Positions 55,195-64,000 of a DNA stretch of 64,000 bases are shown here, one piece after another; position 1 is the first letter of the stretch, and each line of letters begins with the position of its first letter. The stretch is from Harmothoe impar (lineage: Eukaryota > Annelida > Polychaeta > Phyllodocida > Polynoidae). The DNA lies in contig OX381707.1 in the NCBI GenBank assembly GCA_947462335.1, positions 15,467,418 to 15,531,417 of the forward strand, given 5' to 3'. The translations under genes and the position numbers were made by a program. The notes beneath the pieces are model-generated. The model had not been told where the DNA came from. It was given only the letters and a program-made list of their open reading frames with translations, and searched no databases.

Positions 55195-55633
55195 CGGGCT
55201 GCATTCAGGCATCATGATGACCAAGTAACCAGCACAATGACATTAAAGCACAATACGGCCCTTACAGAGCTAACATCATCCGGGCACCCGTTCAATGTGG
55301 CTGTCCGGATGAAGTACATGGTTTTGCTTTTGTACTAGGTGATCTATGTACAATGAGATGTCCATCACCATGGCACATCCCATATCCGCATAGCAACTTA
55401 TAACCACAGAGCGTATGTGTGCTTCAGATACGGGAGCTCTCGTTTATCATAAATATTTATAAATGACAGTTTTTAAGTGTATTTGAAATTAAATGGCATA
55501 AAAGAGGGAACTGATTAGGTTAGTGGTATAGCTGTGGAGCCTGATAATGCTATAACATATGGCTCATTGTGATAATAATAATTGAGTTTATTGATTAAAT
55601 AAGTGCCATGGATGATGGATAGGGGTGGCAATA
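55195..55633. other. Intergenic, no gene seen
   Basis: The first 80 bases are the rest of a GCATCATG MITE. No supported gene. Confidence 0.5.
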
Positions 55634-55866
55634 ACCCTTTAAGGACCGCATATATGCTTTAATGAAAAATACATTTTGTCGTCGTGATGCATGAATGCAG
55701 GGTAACTCACCAGAGCAGTATCTAAGCATCATGCGGACCTTACGTAATTGATACACTTCCAAGGGGTCGGCATGGTGCATTGAAAGCAGCCTGGCGAGTT
55801 ACTCCCACTCATACACTATGACGTCACAGGGAACAGCATATTAAAGCACCATGCAGCCCGTAAAGG
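55634..55866. repeat. GCATCATG-family MITE
   Basis: Bounded by AACCCTTTAAGGACCGCAT and CATGCAGCCCGTAAAGGG. Confidence 0.75.
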
Positions 55867-56086
55867 GACATAAGGGAGTGATCATTTATTATCAACGGGG
55901 GGGGGGGTGCAAAAAAATGTGGACCCCTTTACCGGGGGGGTGTGAAAAACAATTTGGATCCCTCTTGGAGAGGACAAAAAAAATTAACCTGTTTTGAGCC
56001 AAAACGTCCGGGAGTTACTTTGCCTCAAAGGGCCCGCGCACGTGCCGATTTTTGACCCATGAGGGGGCAGAGAGGGGAATTTCGAC

Positions 56087-56395
56087 CAGGGTTCCCACAA
56101 AAATTTGAGATCAAAATTCCATGACATTTCCATGACATTCCACGACAAAAATCTCAATTTTCCATGACATTTATAACATTCGTGTGGGGGTTGAGGGGCT
56201 TGGCCCCCGAGAAATTTCTAAAATCAAGAAAGCAAATGGGAGATTTCTAGGAGATTTTGTGATATTAATTCCATTATTTTCATTTTCCATGACATTCCAT
56301 GACACACAGCAAATTTTTACAAAATTCCATGACATTCCATAACTTTCCAGACAGCTTTCAAATTCCATGACATTCCATGACATGTGGGAACCCTG
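56087..56395. mobile_element. hAT-like non-autonomous element nested in a MITE
   Basis: Termini CAGGGTTCCCACA and inverse TGTGGGAACCCTG, with many TCCATGACATTCCATGACA subterminal repeats. These are typical of hAT-type elements in aquatic animals. Direct repeat TTCGAC flanks it (56081-56086 and 56396-56401), probably the remnant of an 8-bp duplication. It lies inside the 55868-56483 MITE. Confidence 0.75.
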
Positions 56396-56483
56396 TTCGA
56401 CCCCTTGACCGGAGCGGGGTGTAAAAGAATTCCGGAACCCCCCCCCCCCCCCTCCCCCCTCTATTCTTCAAAAATGAGCACTC

Positions 56484-56771
56484 CCTAAGGGAGCGCGTCA
56501 TCACTCCTTAATGACCAGCGAGATGTATATTTTATTGCAGACGGCGAGAGTCTCTCCCGGTAAATGCACTTATCTACAGTGCTCTACGCAATTGTCTCCT
56601 ACCTTCGACATATTGTCTTTTAAATAATAAATTTTCTCATCGCTTTGTGCGTTTTATAGTCCTATTTCTCGGCCAATCTGCTGCTGCATTACTGCAGTGT
56701 GGTGAATGGGTAAGATACCCTTGACAGCGCATTCCGGGCGTATTCCTAAAGTGAAGAGTGTGGAGCATGGT
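56484..56771. other. Intergenic, no gene seen
   Basis: No supported gene. Confidence 0.5.
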
Positions 56772-57110
56772 GCTTTAGGGAGTGGTCATTCCTTAACAAC
56801 AGGGGGGGGGGGCGGGGGATTTTCACACAAGTGGGTCGAAATTTGTTTGGTTCCCCCCACGGGAGGGGTCGAAATTGTTTTGGTCCCCCCCCCCCCCCTC
56901 AGGCAGGCTGAAATTGAGTGCAGCCGACCCCTTTGAGCTATATTAATGCGCTGGCTTTTTCACTAGAAAGGGGTGCAATTTTTTTGGTCCCCCCCCTCAA
57001 GAAGGATCCAAAGTTTTTGGTCCCCCTTTCAAGGGGTCCAATTTTTTTGGGTCCCCCCCCCTCAAATCCACCCCCCCCCCCCCCCGTGTTGTTAAAAAAT
57101 GACCACTCCC
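56772..57110. repeat. MITE of the GGGAGTGGTCATT family
   Basis: Same ends and homopolymer-rich interior as 53571-53867. Confidence 0.8.
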
Positions 57111-57255
57111 TTAGTGTATCATGTGTCTTTGTAGTGATGATTTATGAATGCAGCCCTATAGACCGTCTTTATATAGGGTCGGCATAATGCTTGCATGCAG
57201 CACTAGAGCTACCCAGGATTACATTCATAAAATATAGAGCACTATGTCGTTCTTA

Positions 57256-57475
57256 ACCCCTTAAGGACGACATCATGCCTTAATGCATCATAGCCTTGGT
57301 CGTCATGATGCATGAATGCAGCCCTGGCGAGTAACTCGCCAGGGCTGCATTCAAGCATCATGCCGACCCTATGTGGTTGAGACACTCCCAAGGGGTCGGC
57401 ATGATGCACCAATGCAGCCTCTGCGAGTTACTCGCCGGGGCTGCATTGGTGCATCATGATGACAAATGTCATCTT
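57256..57475. repeat. Best-preserved GCATCATG-family MITE
   Basis: Starts TTAACCCCTTAAGGACGACA. It contains the near-perfect palindrome GCCCTGGCGAGTAACTCGCC with AGGGC, and a second one around GCGAGTTACTCGC. TCATGCCGACCC and its inverse GGGGTCGGCATGA flank the centre. Confidence 0.85.
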
Positions 57476-57923
57476 GACTAACCATGCAGTTATTCACCAA
57501 TACACTGTATAATACAGGAAGTTTAAAACTCTCAAACTTAATACTAAGTCTTGCGTTAACTTTTCTCTATCTAAAACTATTAATATGGTACCTATTGTTA
57601 ATCTAAATGTCAGTCCCAGTGTCATGGCACCCGCTACCTTTGAACACCAGCACACCACATAGGTCCCCAACAACGGAAAGACTTGTCCATCGTTAACACT
57701 GACGTTTGCCCTTTTCTTCAAAGCAACCAAAATGGCCAGTGACTTTCAAAGAACTGCCACCCTAGATTATCAACGATAACTAGTATAACTGTAATTAAGC
57801 GGATTTCCGTATGTATTGTCAATGGTAAGAATCCGTTATTAACTGAAACAAAGGTTATGTACAACTTTGGTAGCCCCTGGAGAAATGTGCACCGCTGTTG
57901 GTAATATGTTTGAATGTCTAATT

Positions 57924-58209
57924 AGGCCAAAAAAAAGAAGATCGTTTCAGGTCACCCGACCGACCCTATCTAACCAGGGCCGACCCTACTTTTTTTTAAT
58001 CCAATTTTGAAGACATTTTTATATTCTTACACTTTTTTAGGTCAATTTTAGGTTTACAAAAGTGTTTTTTTTTAACTTCCCATTTTTACACTTTTTTGGG
58101 TCCAGTTTTAAGTATGTAAAAAAAAAAAAAGTTTAAAATAAATAAAAATTCCACCTACCGACCCTAGAGATTCTTCCCATGTTACCTGAAACAAACCTTT
58201 TATTTGGCC
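57924..58209. repeat. MITE of the GGCCAAAAAAAGG family
   Basis: Ends AGGCCAAAAAAAAG and TTTATTTGGCCT, with TTTCAGGTCACCCGACCGAC and CCTACCGACCCTAGAG. Confidence 0.8.
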
Positions 58210-60679
58210 TTAGTAGAAATTGAAGGAGCGAAGAGAAGAATTTAACTTAGTTTTTGGATTGCTCAGCAGGAAGCTGTCACTTTCCCCACTTTTGTGGGAA
58301 TTCCTACTTTCCTCGGTGGTTACTGTGCATGTATCATTACATTGTGATAATCGCCAAGGGAAATTTAAACCCTCGTAAATAGGAAGATTTCTTACTTTTC
58401 GTCGGCCAAGGAGTGGCATATCAGTACTTTCTGCATGGAGCATCAATTCCGCTTGGCCGCTCAATCACTTTTACAAAGAACTACATGCATTTGCCGACCG
58501 TCTACAGACTGGCAGATGCCTCTGATTTAATGCTGGGCCGTCAGGGAATAAGTTCAGCATTTTCCATACATGGACTAAAATAACAGTTCTACCAGAGGGC
58601 AGCAGTGTTTGGACAGGGGACCATGAGCATTGTCCAGCTACAACATATTCACCCCTATCTTGTGCCTGTAAGAGCTGAGCTACAAACCCTTCAGAGCCCT
58701 CTTGTGAATCAAAACTGAACTATATCCAAAAATGCTTTTGGCCTCACTTCAACCATGACGGTCACCCATTTCTGTCTCAGATACCGTTGACCATTGGGAT
58801 TTGTGCTGACTTCAACATTCCGGTTTGAAGGTTTGGGTCTCATTTAGGCAAATCATTGACCGTGAACGATAACATTAACGCGACCGAATGCAGGTAATTT
58901 GAAACGCTCGTTTCCAAATTGTGTTAATTGAATAATTTTGCAAAGCCAACCAATCAGAAATTTATTTTTTAAATCAATCAATCAACCCGGGAATTGTAAT
59001 TACAACGGTCCCGAGAATTATCATATGTTAATATTTTATTGATTTCCATCGGCAAATGGCATGTGGTACATTTCAACATCAGAGACACTGATAAGAAACT
59101 GGCATCGCCTCTGATTCGTCGACTAAAGGGCGCCAGAGAATGTAGACGTGAGAACTCAATTTGTTTTTTTATGAAAACGTATTGTTATAGTCCTGGGTAC
59201 AGTATGTTCACCAGAAGTGAGAGCAATGCATTAGAGGGATTCATTAACACTTCAATTAAATGCACTGGCGGATGGTGTCTATGCATATATATATAGGGTG
59301 TGAAGTCTGGTTTATTTGAGATATCACCGTAACCACTGACCACAGCTATAAGACTCCCACAGAGAACACATTAGCCAGGCCCTTTGTCGGCCTCGCCAGC
59401 AGATGCCAGATTCAGCATATCTTTCGTTACCAAATGAGTTGGGGTCTGTCAACTGTCCGTGAGTAAATATTCCCTTTTTAGTTGCTATTAAAGTTTAACT
59501 GAAATACATCGTTAGAATTCATTAATTACAGCACTAATGATACCACGCACTTTTAATCCCATATCAAACATTAAAATCCCCCATCTCCATGCTACTATCT
59601 CATTATGTTATCATGATTAAAAGCTATTTATTGCTGTGCTGAGAGGAGAGAAACCCTCTTTTTTATAGCGGCCACCAGGCCTATAGGCTGCGTGAGCTAA
59701 CCCGTTGCATCGAAATAATCCGGTTACAAATACTCTCGATTCAGGACAGAAAGCCACGGCGCCTTTACATAGTAAGTATGAGGGCTTGGAGAAACTTCCA
59801 TGTTTCTTCTTCCAAGAGAATCTCTTATGTATCCAAGTATATCGTGCAGCAGGGGAAAATTAAGGCTAACCCATAAATATATGAATGCATTTCCAGTTGA
59901 GGACTACATTTGCTGAGGATTAATATCCTCCCACCTAAAAAAGACAAAAAAACTCCCTTAGCGTGAAATCGTCACATTTGGCCAGCCCCACCAATTTTAT
60001 CTTACATGGCCATGGCCAAATATGACCAAAATTGGCCAACTTTGATGAGGTTTGGTCATGACTAAATTGGCCAACTTTGATGAGGTTTGGTTAGACGCCC
60101 TCCCAGCCAACAAAAAAAACGTTATTTTACGTCAAAATATCTTTTTAAAACTTTATATAACGTTATGCCATAGACAGGAGCCTCATAGAAACGTAATATA
60201 ACGTTACAAAATGCTGTATAACGTTTTTTTATTTACTGGGCTATTGTAAGATACACTGTATCCTCCATGTGTACACCCTTGGTGCATGGAGGACGCAAAA
60301 AGTAGAATCCACATCTCACATTTGGTGTTAATGCACGTGGGTGGGTAGCGGTCTGTCGTCCCACAAGGTGAATAATTGATTTAGATGATCTCTCACAGAC
60401 ATACATCTCCCCTCACCGGGGACACCTCTCGACAAAAACTCAGAATACCATCCGGCGCCACGCGTGTCGCGAATACCCGGTCGAGGTGGGGATTACTCAT
60501 AAAGTATACATCTACTAATGGTGCTAGGAGATTAGCAGAATGGCGGATTTATGTTTAATTGATGGTTGCGGATAGTGGTTGGAGACCCAGCGGGACTGCT
60601 CGCACTCAAGCAACTTGAATATGTATAGCAGCATTATAGTGGGAGCGTTGCAACATGCAGTCACCGATTTCCGCTTCGC
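58210..60679. other. Mostly unique intergenic DNA, no gene called
   Basis: The 84-codon antisense ORF at 58210-58464 has ordinary composition and could be an exon fragment. It starts from TTG, has no recognised domain and no clear splice pair, so I leave it uncalled. ACGTTATATAACG-type motifs cluster near 60115-60230. Confidence 0.45.
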
Positions 60680-61105
60680 CTTAAAGATGGCATATCAGCT
60701 AAATTTGGGTGACTTTTAACTAATGCTATATCACTATTGTATACCATGCTCTATACATATTCCCCAAATTATAAAGAGATTGCCAGGATATAAACATATG
60801 AAATTAGCACAAGCAGTGCCATAATCTTTACTGTAGGTCGACACTAAAACTCCCCATGTGTTTATACTGCATGGCTCAGTGCTTTCCCTATTAGCTTAGT
60901 TCCCGGTATGCTCACATAGGGGGGACACTGAGTCAGTGAGGTGAATAAGCAACATCGTTTTCTATCTCAAATCATGCATTTACAGACAAATATATTTAAC
61001 ATTGAGTACTGCATATCAGCTAAAATAATATCAAAACCCTTGACATTAAAAGTATATCCATTTTGAAGAAAAGGTTTGGGAAGTCTATTAGCTTATATAC
61101 CATCC
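60680..61105. repeat. MITE with TTAAAGATGG.ATATCAGCTA ends, copy 1
   Basis: Near-identical to 62092-62520 over about 420 bp (GGCATATCAGCTAAATTTGG, CACATAGGGGGGACACTGAG). Ends are inverted. Confidence 0.85.
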
Positions 61106-61240
61106 CTAAAAAAAATTGTAGATCAAGTGAGGAGGGGGGGGGGATCGAAAGCGTTTCGCCTATTTTCAGGTTGGCAGTTGTTTAACCACACAAGATAAAA
61201 GGGGAGTTGCGCAAGGAACCAGTTCACATGAACTAGTATT

Positions 61241-61398
61241 AACCCTTAAGGGCAGCATAGCACTTTAAAATTACACATCCTTTGTCGTCATGAAACATGA
61301 ATACAGCCATGGCGAGTCTACTCGCCAGCGCTGCATTCATGCATCATGCCAACCAAGGGGCATGATGCGTTAATGCACAATGCGGCCCTTAAAGGGTT
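61241..61398. repeat. GCATCATG-family MITE, compact
   Basis: TTAACCCTTAAGGGCAGCAT to GCGGCCCTTAAAGGGTTGAA. Confidence 0.8.
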
Positions 61399-61658
61399 GA
61401 ATAAAAGTGTACATTTGTGTTTATTTTTAATCTTTTTTTATTCAAATTATTAGAAATATGGTAGGGGAGGCTAAAAGGCTTATTCTACACAGTACAAATG
61501 TTAACAAACCGTCATTGATGATGTCACAGGGTCATGAAATACAAACATGGGTTAATTCACAGGGGGAGTGAAATACGGCCTTCTTTGGTTAAGCGAATGG
61601 GACTGCCGTATTCCATGGAAAATAAATAACACTATTATCAACCCTATAAAGCACTCAC

Positions 61659-61821
61659 CAGTTTGTACTTGCACCAGTCTATGTCGAAGTCGGGTGTGAA
61701 GCGGTTGTCGATGCTGACGTAGGGGGCGCCCTCCCCGGGGCCGCACGCCCCCCTCACGGCCTCCCCCACCTGCTTCAGGGGGTTGGAGAAGTCGCGGCTC
61801 CCCCCCACACGTACACGTACT
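61659..61821 (-). CDS. Isolated coding exon of an unidentified host gene
   Basis: On the minus strand the exon follows a strong acceptor (pyrimidine-rich CTCTTCCCTCTTGCCTCTTACAG) and ends at a good donor (AAACTG/GTGAGTG). It is 163 bp: one base completing a codon, then 54 codons ending in phase 0. The peptide includes SRDFSNPLKQVGEAV, APYVSIDNRFTPDFD and DWCKYKL. Third positions are nearly all G or C, unlike the AT-rich flanks, which is typical of a selected exon. I do not recognise the protein. Neighbouring exons should lie beyond the window or within the MITE-rich flanks, which have split the introns: one GCATCATG MITE starts about 30 bases beyond the acceptor. Confidence 0.75.
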
Positions 61822-61847
61822 CTGTAAGAGGCAAGAGGGAAGAGTTT

Positions 61848-62098
61848 TAACCCTTTAAGGCCAGATGGCGCTAAAATATGACACTGGTCGCTATGATGCA
61901 CTAAGGCAGCCCCAGCGAGTAACTCGCTGGGGCTACATTGGTGCATCATGCCGACCCCTTGGGAGTGTCTCAACCCTGTAGAGTCGGAATGATGCTTGAA
62001 TGCAGCACTGGCGTGTTACTCGCCAGTGCTGCATTTATGCATCATGATGACCAAGGACATGATGCATCATTGCATTATCCCGTCCTTAAAGATGGCAT
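61848..62098. repeat. GCATCATG-family MITE in the intron upstream of the exon
   Basis: TTTAACCCTTTAAGGCCAGA to TCCCGTCCTTAAAGATGG. Its last bases merge into the next MITE. Confidence 0.8.
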
Positions 62099-62520
62099 AT
62101 CAGCTAAATTTGGGTGACTTTTAACTAATGCTATATCACTGTTGTATACCATGTTCTATACATATTCCCCAAATTATAAGGTGATTGCCAGTATATAAAC
62201 ATATGAAATTAGCACAAGCAGTGCCATAATCTTTACTGTAGGTCGACACTAAAACTCCCTATGTGTTTATACTGCATGGCTCAGTGCTTTCCCTATTAGC
62301 TTAGTTCCCGGTATGCTCACATAGGGGGGACACTGAGTCAGTGAGGTGAATAAGCAACTTTGTTTTCTATCTCAAATCATGCATTTACAGACACATATAT
62401 TTAACATTGAGTACTGCATATCAGCAAAATTAATAACAAAACCCTTGACATTAAAATTATATCCATTTTGAAGGAAAGGTTTGGGAAGTCTATTAGCTGA
62501 TATACCATCTTTAAAGGGTT
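62092..62520. repeat. MITE with TTAAAGATGG.ATATCAGCTA ends, copy 2
   Basis: Inserted at the AAAG end of the preceding GCATCATG MITE, whose GGGTTAA end reappears at 62515-62522. This is therefore a nested insertion. Confidence 0.85.
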
Positions 62521-62539
62521 AACACACTAACGAATTTTC

Positions 62540-62770
62540 GAAAATTTGCAAATAAAATGTTATCTGGAGAAATGGGGCTACATAGATTTGCACAATATAT
62601 TGTAAAACATATTTCAGGTTTAGAGACGGACTGAGTTATTCTAGTTCAGAAAGGTCCAATACTTTACTGAACATTCGGTCCTGCTACACTTGTCAATCTG
62701 CTGGACCGGTGGCATTTTAGGAGGACATTGCAACTGTCCTGCATGTTTTCGCAAAGACTGTACAGGTTTT
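62540..62770. repeat. Diverged inverted copy of the element at 4109-4475
   Basis: Shares TTCGGTCCTGCTACACTTGT, GCTGGACCGGTGGCATTTTA, GCATGTTTTCGCAAAGACTG in inverted order. Confidence 0.7.
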
Positions 62771-63240
62771 CCCAGTTGGGCGGTCAGAGCAAAAGAGAAA
62801 GCCCCTTAAGAAAGAATCATTTTCTAATTTTGATATCAATTCCCCCAAGCAGCCAGAAATGGAAAAACGCCTTTTTGTGAAACAAGTAGGAATCCTATAC
62901 TCGTGAGTAGACGTGTTTTTTTCCACCTTTTGGGGTGCGGGGAAGGGGGTTCTATTTTGGCGGACAAAGGCAAAACGAATTATTGAGGGCAATTTACATT
63001 TTATATCTCGGAGTTGGATCCGTAATCCAATTCATCAGAATTGATCAAATAGCATTACTCCCTGAACTGTTGGTAATAGTCTAGGTCTTATAGTAATCCC
63101 TGGATAGTGGGTAGTGATATTACTTCTCCGGGGATGTATCAGTGCTATCAGGGGGGTGATTACCACTGGAGCATGTATGATGAAGGGCTCTGGGGTTCTA
63201 AACCCTCGTCTTCTATATTTCCTAGAATTGTGGATAATTT

Positions 63241-63541
63241 GGCCCAAAAAAAGAGGTTTGTTTCAGGTCACCCGACCGACCCTATGTAACCAGGGCCGAC
63301 CCGACGTCTTTATATGCAATTTTGAAGAAATGTTTCTATTTTTCAATTTTTTGGGGTCAATTTTAGGTTTACAGAACTTTTAACCTTTTTTTTTCCCCAT
63401 TTTCGCACTTTTTTGGGTCAATTTAAAGGTATGTAAAAAAAAAGTAAAAAGTAAAAAAAAAATATTTTTTTTAATCCGTCGGACCTACCGACCCTAGAGT
63501 TTCATCCCATGTTACCTGAATGTTTTTTTTATTATTTGGCC
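63241..63541. repeat. MITE of the GGCCAAAAAAAGG family
   Basis: GTTTGTTTCAGGTCACCCGA to the complement-type TTATTTGGCCTT, with several TTTTTTGGGTCAATTT motifs. Confidence 0.8.
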
Positions 63542-64000
63542 TTGTGGATCTGGGGGACACCATGCATCGCTGAGGATGTTTGCTTTAACCCTATAGAGAC
63601 CGCATAGTGCTTTACTGCAATATCCCCGTTAGGCCAGATCAAAAAAGATTGTCAATAGATTTCGGCCATTATTTTCAGAAATAGAAATTTTCGTTCATGG
63701 ATTTCGCTTGCCTCACTAAAGGCAACACCTTATCTTATATTCTTGATTCCCATGATGGATCAAGAAAAAAACGTGTTACCTCAGAGGCCGTACTTTTATA
63801 AATTGATTAAAAAGAGTGGCTCACTCCACTTTTCATGTATAGAATCCATTAAAAATAAAATGCAAATTTTGCTCGCCTGCACCTTTTTTTTTTTTTAACT
63901 GAACCCCATTAACGAACCTATACCAACCCTTTTTTGGTGTGGCCTTATCTATCTCTATCTATAACCTACAGATGGCACCACTGTAGACATTCTGCTCCAT
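63542..64000. other. Intergenic, no gene seen
   Basis: Begins with a fragment of a GCATCATG MITE (about 63586-63622). No supported gene. Confidence 0.5.

Noticed and set aside
58210..58464. 84-codon antisense ORF as a gene
   Set aside because: No ATG start, recognisable domain or clear splice pair. Left as a possible exon fragment only.

Overview
The window reads as nuclear DNA from an animal, probably a marine invertebrate deuterostome. Amphioxus is my best guess, and it is inference only. Supporting signs are TATA-box Pol II gene organisation, a GT-AG exon, death-domain and PC4-like proteins, (TTAGGG)n-type arrays, and a very high density of miniature inverted-repeat elements (MITEs), minisatellites and homopolymer runs. 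There is no bacterial organisation. A 200-base assembly gap lies at 9183-9382. Most of the 64 kb is non-coding. I support three substantial CDSs and one isolated host-type exon.

Layout. 1-24 kb is intergenic DNA made of nested MITE families: a very abundant GCATCATG family, a TGTGCCTCTACATGGGT family, a GGCCAAAAAAAGG family and several hairpin-type elements. It also holds a 1.35-kb transposon full of AAGTAT/AAGTAG motifs, tRNA-like SINE pieces and a decayed LINE 3' end. About 24.4-28.25 kb is a relic of a Polinton-like element. It holds a divergent gene pair: a low-complexity protein ending in two PC4-like domains (minus) and a protein with two tandem death domains (plus), separated by a 1-kb regulatory region. 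30.85-40.52 kb is a structurally complete Polinton-like element. It has about 650-bp terminal inverted repeats, AG...CT ends and a 6-bp GGCAGG target duplication, but no recognisable polymerase, integrase or capsid gene. It sits inside an older MITE. 41-49 kb has a 3.5-kb minisatellite of 33/28-bp units and a 0.6-kb minisatellite of 29-bp units. 49-64 kb is again MITE-rich, with a 1,240-bp tandem duplication, a hAT-like element and a GC-rich host exon at 61659-61821.

The most interesting part is 24-41 kb. The relic and the complete element share a promoter block and a hairpin plus GTGCCCC terminal module, so they belong to one mobile family with exchangeable cargo. The TIRs carry an array of CCAAT, E2F-like, CACGTG and ETS-like sites. 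The interior carries five contiguous p53-family half-sites. It also holds two paralogous TATA-driven cassettes that look like structured non-coding RNA genes, with a compensatory base-pair change between copies. Together with the death-domain and PC4-like cargo, this suggests a virus-like element tuned to host cell-cycle and stress state. The motif and fold matches are seen in the sequence; the biological reading is inference.
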